The notes beneath the pieces are model-generated. The model saw only the letters and a program-made list of their open reading frames with translations. It searched no databases and was not told where the DNA came from. Of a stretch of DNA of 64,000 bases, positions 58,940 through 64,000 are shown piece after piece (positions within the stretch are counted from its first letter, which is position 1; every line of letters starts with the position of its first letter). The DNA comes from Actinoplanes philippinensis (GTDB lineage Bacteria; Actinomycetota; Actinomycetes; Mycobacteriales; Micromonosporaceae), in the NCBI RefSeq assembly GCF_900113015.1, contig NZ_FONV01000015.1, forward strand, positions 124,001 to 188,000, in the 5' to 3' direction. The position numbers were made by a program, and so were the translations under genes.

Positions 58940-59755
58940 TCAGACGTCGCGGGAGTCGACCAGAGAGGCGAAGACGACGATGTTGTCCTCGTAGCCCTCC
59001 TCACCCCCCAGCCACTTGCCGCCGCAGGTCATCAGCCGCAGCGACGGCCGGGTGTAGTCACCGTAGACCCGCTCGGCGGGCAGGGAGCTCTTGTCGAACT
59101 TCTCCACCGAGTTGACCTTGAAGATCGCGACCGTCCCGTCCGCCCGGCTCACCCGGATCTGCTGGCCCGCGCGCATCTCGTCGAGGCGATGAAACACCGA
59201 CGGCCCGGTACGCGTGTCCGCGTGCCCCACGATCAGCGCCGGCCCGAACTGCCCCGGCGTGGGCCCGCCCTCGAACCACCCGGCCTCGTTGTGCCGTCGC
59301 AGCGGCGGCACGTCGACCGACCCGTCGCCGGCCAGCCCCACCTCCAGGATGGGCGCCGACACCCCGATCGCCGGGATCTCCAGCCTCTCCGGCCGGCTCG
59401 GCTCCAGCACCGGGAACGCGCGGGGCGGCGGCTCGTCGGCGCCCCGGAAGAGGTTGCCCAGGTCGAACCCGGTGGCGAAACCCATCCCCAGGCCGAACAG
59501 GAACAGTCCCAGGAAGAGCATCACCAGCGCGACGACCCCGATCATCCCGCCCTTGCGGCCACGGACCGGCTGAGGTTTCGGCATCCGGCCGGGCAGCGCG
59601 AGCCGGAACGGCGACCGCCCCTTGATCTCCGGGGTCGGCGGCAGCGGCCCGGTGATGGCCCCGGGCGGCGGGGCCGTGATGATCTGGGCCGGGCGCTTGC
59701 GCGCGACGGCGTCCGGCACGCGTGCGCCGGCCGGTCTCTGGTCCCCGCTCGCCAC
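58940..59755 (-). CDS. Class F sortase
   Basis: Membrane-anchored transpeptidase of 271 residues. A cytoplasmic Pro/Arg-rich N-terminus of 68 residues precedes one helix (GMIGVVALVMLFLGLFLFGLG). The catalytic domain has IGVSAPILEVGL, the His in LIVGHADTRTGPSVF and the Cys in RLMTCGGKW, with an Arg just before it. Class F sortases are actinobacterial; their substrates carry LPxTG-like signals, though the enzymes' physiological roles are mostly unknown. GTG start. It is nine bases after a gene for a secreted, C-terminally anchored protein, so that is its plausible partner. Confidence 0.9.
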   Translation of the reverse strand: MASGDQRPAGARVPDAVARKRPAQIITAPPPGAITGPLPPTPEIKGRSPFRLALPGRMPKPQPVRGRKGGMIGVVALVMLFLGLFLFGLGMGFATGFDLGNLFRGADEPPPRAFPVLEPSRPERLEIPAIGVSAPILEVGLAGDGSVDVPPLRRHNEAGWFEGGPTPGQFGPALIVGHADTRTGPSVFHRLDEMRAGQQIRVSRADGTVAIFKVNSVEKFDKSSLPAERVYGDYTRPSLRLMTCGGKWLGGEEGYEDNIVVFASLVDSRDV

Positions 59756-59764
59756 GGCGGGTCC

Positions 59765-60241
59765 TCAGCCGACTCGCCGGCGGCGCAGCGACACGACTCC
59801 GAGCGTCAGCCCGGCCAGCGCCAGGGCCAGCCCCCCGCCGATCAGAAGCGGACCCGCCGGGCCGGGGGCGGTGCCGCCACCACCGGTCGCCGGGCCGCGT
59901 GACGGCGCCACCCTGGCCACCACGTGCAGGACGCTGGTGGCCCCGGCGCCCTCCGGGCAGATCAGGGCGACCGGGAAGTCACCGGGCTTGGTGTCGGCGG
60001 GCACCCGTACCGTCGCGGTCAGGAACCCGAACTCCGGCTCGACGGTGACCGAGCCGAAGGGCTCGCCCCGCACCGTCGCCGATTTGAGGTTGTCGTCACA
60101 CGAGGCACGGAGCGCGAACTCGTCGCCGGCCCGCACCGTGCTGGGGTTGAGCTCGACGAACACGGCCGCGGCCGTGGCCGGGGCGGCGCCCGTCAGGGCG
60201 CAGGCGAGACCCGCGACGACGGCGGGGACGAACAGGCGCAT
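59765..60241 (-). CDS. Secreted surface protein with C-terminal anchor helix
   Basis: 158 residues. Signal peptide MRLFVPAVVAGLACALTGAAP, then a single Ig-like beta domain (VFVELNPSTVRAGDEFALRASCDD to TSVLHVVAR) with two Cys (ASCDD and LICPEG) that could bond, a Gly/Pro linker, a C-terminal helix LLIGGGLALALAGLTLGVV and RRRR. The layout is that of a sortase substrate, but no LPxTG-type motif is visible before the helix. AGGAGG precedes ATG 60241. Same operon as the class F sortase. Confidence 0.8.
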   Translation of the reverse strand: MRLFVPAVVAGLACALTGAAPATAAAVFVELNPSTVRAGDEFALRASCDDNLKSATVRGEPFGSVTVEPEFGFLTATVRVPADTKPGDFPVALICPEGAGATSVLHVVARVAPSRGPATGGGGTAPGPAGPLLIGGGLALALAGLTLGVVSLRRRRVG

Positions 60242-60441
60242 GGGATCCCCCTCCTGCCGTCCGCGACGGAAAGTACGCGGACGGCGCGTGAGGGTGATTT
60301 TCGCACCTCCGCGCACATTCCGCGTAGATCCCGACGGCGTGAGACCCCGGTTCGAGACCCGACGGTCCGGGACGACATGCGCTCCGCTACGGTGATTGAT
60401 GTTCGGAATAAAGAGGAACGTTGGCGCCTGGGGGCGTTGAG

Positions 60442-60717
60442 TTGTCAGTAATCAGCACCGTTCTGGTCTTCGTGATCATTCCGGCCGCAGTCATCGGGAC
60501 GATCGCGACACTCGTGCTCGCCGGTTCAGACCGGTCGAAGCCGGATCGCCGCTACCGCCCGGGTCGTCCCTTCGACTTCCCGGCCATGTGGTTCACCGCT
60601 ACGCCGCAGCAGGTCGCACCGGCCGGCGACGGCCACTCCTCCGGGCTGATCATCGAGGACAGCTCCGGGGCACCCGTCCGGCCCGGTCCCACAGGAGGCG
60701 CAAGTGACAGTTGGTGA
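60442..60717 (+). CDS. ctaJ: aa3-type cytochrome oxidase subunit CtaJ-like
   Basis: 91-residue protein with one N-terminal helix SVISTVLVFVIIPAAVIGTIATLVLA, then the signature DRRYRPGRPFDFPAMWFTATP and a flexible C-terminus. In actinobacteria this small membrane protein is assigned as an accessory subunit (CtaJ) of the cytochrome bcc-aa3 supercomplex. TTG 60442 with GGGGGCG eight bases upstream is my start; TTG 60421 after AGAGGA is the alternative. The DUF5130 gene begins inside its last codons, and pepN and glbO lie nearby, as in mycobacteria. The function rests on family naming. Confidence 0.75.
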   Translation: MSVISTVLVFVIIPAAVIGTIATLVLAGSDRSKPDRRYRPGRPFDFPAMWFTATPQQVAPAGDGHSSGLIIEDSSGAPVRPGPTGGASDSW

Positions 60718-61099
60718 TGTCACCCCGCTCGAGCAGCCGGTCGACAGCCCGTTCTCGACCCGGCAGCTGCTCCGCCTCGACGAGGCCCTCCGTGTCGCCG
60801 ATCGGGTGACCGGCCTCAACTTCAGCATCTACCTCGGCCCGCTCGAGGACCCGTCGCGTGAGTCGGCGGAGAAGCTGCACGCGCAGACCCGCGACCCGCG
60901 GCGCGCGGTGCTGATCGCGGTCTCGCCCGAGCAGCGCAAGCTGGAGATCATCACCGGCTCCGACGCCCGCAAGCGCATCTCCGACCGGGATGCGAAGCTG
61001 GCCGGCCTGTCGATGGCCGCGTCGTTCGGCGGCGGCGACCTGGCCGGGGGCCTGATGATCGGCATCGACCAGCTTGCGTCCCACGCCGGCCGGGCCTGA
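60704..61099 (+). CDS. DUF5130 / TPM-like domain protein
   Basis: 131-residue soluble protein. LRLDEALRVADRVTGLNFSIYLGPL, VLIAVSPEQRKLEIITGSDARKRISD and LAGLSMAASFGGGDLAGGLMIGIDQLA form an alpha/beta fold like TPM-domain proteins, which in plants and bacteria act as acid phosphatases or assembly factors. GTG start with AGGAGG five bases upstream, and a 14-bp overlap with the ctaJ-like gene, so the two are translated together; by association it may assist the terminal oxidase. No signal peptide. Function unproven. Confidence 0.85.
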   Translation: MTVGDVTPLEQPVDSPFSTRQLLRLDEALRVADRVTGLNFSIYLGPLEDPSRESAEKLHAQTRDPRRAVLIAVSPEQRKLEIITGSDARKRISDRDAKLAGLSMAASFGGGDLAGGLMIGIDQLASHAGRA

Positions 61100-61181
61100 G
61101 CGGCCGATCAGCGCGTCTCATGCCGGCGGGCCCTGAGCGACAGGTCAGCGCGCCCACGCCGGCCGGCCCTGAGGGGCGGAG

Positions 61182-61742
61182 TCAGCGCCAGGCCGCGAGG
61201 CTCACCCGGATGGGGTAGGGGCTGTCCAGCCTGGCCTGTTCCTCGGCCGTGACGTCCCGCGCGGCCCGGTAACCGCCGCTCTCCGCCAGGGCGTATGTCC
61301 GCAGGACCGGTCCGGCCTCCACCCGCCAGTACTCCGGGATGCCCGCCTCCGCGTAGACGGCCGGCTTGAGCAGCTGGTCGTAACGGCGGGTGGCCTCGGT
61401 CTCGACCTCCACGACGAGCGCGACGTCGGCCGGGTCCACCCAGATAGAGCCGGAGGAGTGTGGCCGGAGCACCGTCACGTCCGGCACCAGGTTGCTGCTC
61501 TCCATCTCGATGCCGAGCCGGGCGCACACCCACCAGCCGGGTGGGGCCGCCGCGCGCAGGGTGCCGACGATCGACTCGACGACGGAGTCGTGCTCGGTGC
61601 TCGCCGGCGGGGTGACGTGCAGGCTGCCGTCGAGGATCTCGTACCGGTGACCGTCCTGCGGGAAGAGCTGCAGGTCCGGTTGGGTCCACCGGCCGCCCGG
61701 CGCATTCCACCGCGCCGGTGAGCCATGGCTCAGCGTCGTCAC
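61182..61742 (-). CDS. Uma2/DUF820 family putative endonuclease
   Basis: 186 residues with the PD-(D/E)xK-like Uma2 layout: YEILDGSLHVTPPAS, LVPDVTVLRPH (Asp), VALVVEVETEATRRYDQLLKPAVYAEAGIPEYW (Glu and Lys), VLRTYAL. Uma2 proteins are abundant in cyanobacteria and actinomycetes, often in many copies, and their biological substrate is unknown. GTG follows GGAGG at six bases. It lies between ctaJ/DUF5130 and pepN in a block otherwise conserved with mycobacteria, so it is probably an insertion in this lineage. Confidence 0.88.
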   Translation of the reverse strand: MTTLSHGSPARWNAPGGRWTQPDLQLFPQDGHRYEILDGSLHVTPPASTEHDSVVESIVGTLRAAAPPGWWVCARLGIEMESSNLVPDVTVLRPHSSGSIWVDPADVALVVEVETEATRRYDQLLKPAVYAEAGIPEYWRVEAGPVLRTYALAESGGYRAARDVTAEEQARLDSPYPIRVSLAAWR

Positions 61743-61829
61743 GGGCCACCTCCATCACCGTGGAGTGTCAGCCTACTCACACAGAGTTGTTTCCGATGGG
61801 TTATGCGCCGGTAAGTTTTGGCATGTGAA

Positions 61830-61862
61830 ACGGCCCGTCCCCGGGAAACGGGGACGGGCCGT
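61830..61862 (-). terminator. Terminator of pepN
   Basis: Perfect 14-bp stem, ACGGCCCGTCCCCG with its complement, around loop GGAAA. It lies 13 bp beyond the pepN stop codon; on the minus strand it is followed by a short TTTC. AAA before the stem on the plus strand also allows use in both directions. Confidence 0.8.
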
Positions 61863-61874
61863 GATCACCATCGG

Positions 61875-64000
61875 TCAGGACGCGGCCTTGTCCCGGGCTC
61901 GCGCCTTCAGCGCCCGGAGCACACCGTCGCGCCCCTCGGCCACCAGCCGCCGCAGCGACGCGGGATGCCCGTCCTGCGCCAGCCAGGCGTCGGTGAGCGC
62001 CACGGTCTCCTCGCTGATCTGGAACACCGGGTAGGCCATGGTCGCGAACTCCTGCGCCGGCTCACTGTCCGAGCGGGCCCACACGTCCGCCACCACCGCG
62101 AAGAACTTCTCCGCGTACGGCGCCGTCAGCGCCACCTGCCGGGTGCTCTGGAAGCCCTGCAGCAGCGACCGGTTCAACCAGTTCGGCGGGGCCTGCGGGC
62201 CGGTCAGCTCGGCCCAGACGCGCGCCTTGTTCTCCGCGGTCGGCAGCAGCGCGCGGGCGACCGCCGCCTCCCGCTCGCCGCTGGCCGTCTTGTCCCCGGC
62301 CAGCTCGTCGTCGATCTCCGTCTCGGCGGCGGCGCCCAGCGCGGCCAGCGCCTGCAGCAGCGACCAGCGCAGCTCGGTGTCGACCACCAGGCCCTCCGGC
62401 TTCGCCTCGCCGGACAGCCAGCCGCGCAGCACGGCCGCCTGCTCCGGGGTGCGGGCCGCGGTGATGAACGCCCGGGCCCAGGTCAGCTGCCAGCCACTGC
62501 CCGGCTCGGCCGCGGCCAGCTGCCGCTGCGCCAGCCCGGCCAGCAGCGCCCAGCCCTCCGGCGCCCACGCCGGGTCGGCGAAGCTGGTCAGCGACATCCC
62601 GGCCTGCCGCAGCGTGGCGGTGGTCAGGTTGATGTCGCTCTCGGCCGGCAGGCCCGCCACCACCAGCGCCACGTAGTCACGGGCGGCCAGCTCGGCGTCG
62701 CGCAGCATGTCCCACGCGGCCGCCCAGGACAGCGCTCGCGGCAGCGCCGAGTCGAAGCCCCCGATGTGCCGCACCAGGGTGGCCATCGATCGCTCGTCCA
62801 GCCGCAGCTTCGCGTACGTCAGGTCGTCGTCGTTGACAAGCAGCAGGTCCGGCGCCCGCACCCCGGTCAGCGCGGTGATCGGGGTCTGCTCGCCCGCCAC
62901 GTCGGCCTCGATCAGCTCCCGCCGGACCAGCCGGTCGCCGTCCAGGTCGTACAGGCCGATGCCGACCCGGTGGGTACGCAACGTCGGGAACCCCGCCGGC
63001 GCCTCCTGCTGCACGACGACACTCGTGTACGTCCCGTCGGCCCCCACCTCGACGATCGGGCGCAGCGTGTTGACCTGCGCCGTCTCCAGCCACTGCGCGG
63101 CGAACTTGCGCAGCTCCCGGCCGGACGCCGTCTCCAGCTCGGTGAGCAGGTCGTCGAAGGTGGCATTGCCCCAGGCGTGCTTGGTGAAGTAGGCGCGCAG
63201 ACCGGTCAGGAACGGGTCCAGCCCGACGTAGGCGACCAGCTGCTTGATCACGCTGGCGCCCTTGGCGTACGTGATGCCGTCGAAGTTGACCTCGACCGCC
63301 TCCAGGTCCGGCATCTCGCAGTACACCGGGTGGGTGGAGGAGAGCTGGTCCTGCCGGTAGCCCCAGGACTTGCGGATCGACAGGAACGTCGACCAGGCGT
63401 CGGCGAACCGGGTGGCCTCGGTGTTGCACCAGTGGCTGGCCCACTCGGCGAACGACTCGTTCAGCCACAGGTCGTTCCACCAGCGCATGGTGACCAGGTC
63501 ACCGAACCACATGTGGGCGAGCTCGTGCAGGATGGTGTTGGCGCGCTGCTCGTACTCGTAGTCGGTGACCTGTGACCGGAAGATGTAGTGCGACTCGGCG
63601 TGGGTGACGCAGCCGAAGTTCTCCATCGCGCCGGCGTTGAAGTCGGGCACCCACAGCTGGTCGTACTTGGGCAGCGGGTACCGCACGCCGAACTTCTCGT
63701 GGAAGAAGTCGAACCCCTGCTTGGTGATCAGGAACAGGTCGTCGGCGTCCAGGTAGCGGGCCATCGAGGCGCGGCAGAAGACGCCCAGCTCGATGCCGTC
63801 GTGGGAGTCGCGGACCTCGTGGTACGGCCCGGCGCAGATCGCCGTGATGTAGGTGCTCATCCGCGGCGAGGTGGTGAAGTGCACCGTCTTGGCGCCGAAC
63901 GCGGCAGCCTCCTCGGACTCCACCGGCATGTTGGAGACGACCTTCCAGTGCCCGGGAGCGGTCACGTGCCACGTGTACACGCTCTTCAGGTCGGGCTGGT
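61875..64000 (-). CDS. pepN: Aminopeptidase N (M1 family), 5' end outside window
   Basis: Zinc aminopeptidase removing N-terminal residues from peptides. The visible 708 residues start within the N-terminal beta domain (QPDLKSVYTWHVTAPGHW) and include GAMENFGCVTH, the zinc motif ILHELAHMWFGDLVTM, the distant ligand Glu in WLNESFAEWASH, and the Tyr region SVIKQLVAYVG, then the ERAP1-like helical C-terminal domain. This is the actinobacterial PepN type. The reading frame continues without stop to the edge of the window, so some 150 N-terminal residues lie outside. Cytoplasmic. Confidence 0.94.
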   Translation of the reverse strand, partial: QPDLKSVYTWHVTAPGHWKVVSNMPVESEEAAAFGAKTVHFTTSPRMSTYITAICAGPYHEVRDSHDGIELGVFCRASMARYLDADDLFLITKQGFDFFHEKFGVRYPLPKYDQLWVPDFNAGAMENFGCVTHAESHYIFRSQVTDYEYEQRANTILHELAHMWFGDLVTMRWWNDLWLNESFAEWASHWCNTEATRFADAWSTFLSIRKSWGYRQDQLSSTHPVYCEMPDLEAVEVNFDGITYAKGASVIKQLVAYVGLDPFLTGLRAYFTKHAWGNATFDDLLTELETASGRELRKFAAQWLETAQVNTLRPIVEVGADGTYTSVVVQQEAPAGFPTLRTHRVGIGLYDLDGDRLVRRELIEADVAGEQTPITALTGVRAPDLLLVNDDDLTYAKLRLDERSMATLVRHIGGFDSALPRALSWAAAWDMLRDAELAARDYVALVVAGLPAESDINLTTATLRQAGMSLTSFADPAWAPEGWALLAGLAQRQLAAAEPGSGWQLTWARAFITAARTPEQAAVLRGWLSGEAKPEGLVVDTELRWSLLQALAALGAAAETEIDDELAGDKTASGEREAAVARALLPTAENKARVWAELTGPQAPPNWLNRSLLQGFQSTRQVALTAPYAEKFFAVVADVWARSDSEPAQEFATMAYPVFQISEETVALTDAWLAQDGHPASLRRLVAEGRDGVLRALKARARDKAAS

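Overview
The window is one contiguous piece of a high-GC actinomycete chromosome. Genes are densely packed, GTG and occasional TTG starts are common, and third codon positions are almost always G or C. Gene content (MhuD-type haem oxygenase, cobalamin synthesis genes, GAF-ANTAR and SARP-like regulators, an aa3 oxidase CtaJ-like subunit, a class F sortase, DUF6158/DUF1360 and GPGG small proteins) fits Actinobacteria. My impression is Micromonosporaceae, near Actinoplanes or Micromonospora, but the sequence alone does not prove the genus. I see no insertion sequence, prophage, integrase, CRISPR array, rRNA or replication origin. The only RNA gene seen is tRNA-Arg(TCT).

Layout. 0-8.2 kb: MFS transporter, GH13 alpha-glucosidase, a SpoT-like HD hydrolase, an MHYT membrane protein, a 47-residue GPGG membrane peptide, a metallophosphoesterase/BON-like/nucleotidyltransferase operon, a dTMP-kinase-like protein and an SDR. 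8.2-11.1 kb: a principal-like sigma factor, then a RipA-like NlpC/P60 hydrolase with a well-formed promoter and a candidate c-di-AMP riboswitch leader. 11.1-20.4 kb: small membrane proteins, GAF-ANTAR regulator, haem-degrading MhuD, MarR-controlled DHA2 exporter, methyltransferase, SARP-like and NarL-like regulators, and a large single-pass protein with tandem repeats. 20.4-28.4 kb: serA, an APH-fold kinase, DMT transporter, secreted protein, SPFH protein, tRNA-Arg, alpha/beta hydrolase and an ssb paralogue.

28.5-49.4 kb holds a dispersed cobalamin set: cobD-cobQ, a divergent cobB-like gene with a 500-residue repeat tail, then cobC-cobT-cysG coupled by overlapping stop/start codons. Between these lie an M48 peptidase, an M20 dipeptidase, a flavin monooxygenase, an ATP-dependent DNA ligase, SURF1, a TIGR03086 protein and a bifunctional PBP. 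Two DNA-damage control signals stand out here: a perfect LexA palindrome over the start codon of a small gene next to the ligase, and a RecA-NDp (PafBC-type) promoter before the TIGR03086 gene.

49.4-64 kb: otsA, then a block whose content and order resemble, from memory, the mycobacterial ettA-thioesterase-glbO-HNH-ctaJ-DUF5130-pepN neighbourhood, with a YbjN protein, a secreted propeller-like protein, an MscS channel, a sortase pair and a Uma2 protein interspersed. pepN runs off the right edge.

Two themes recur. First, in-frame tandem repeats have expanded inside or beside otherwise ordinary housekeeping proteins (cobB-like, ligase, SURF1, the 527-residue membrane protein, cobT/cysG junction). 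Second, many genes without a Shine-Dalgarno sequence have TANNNT placed 6-8 nt before the start codon, which suggests leaderless mRNAs.
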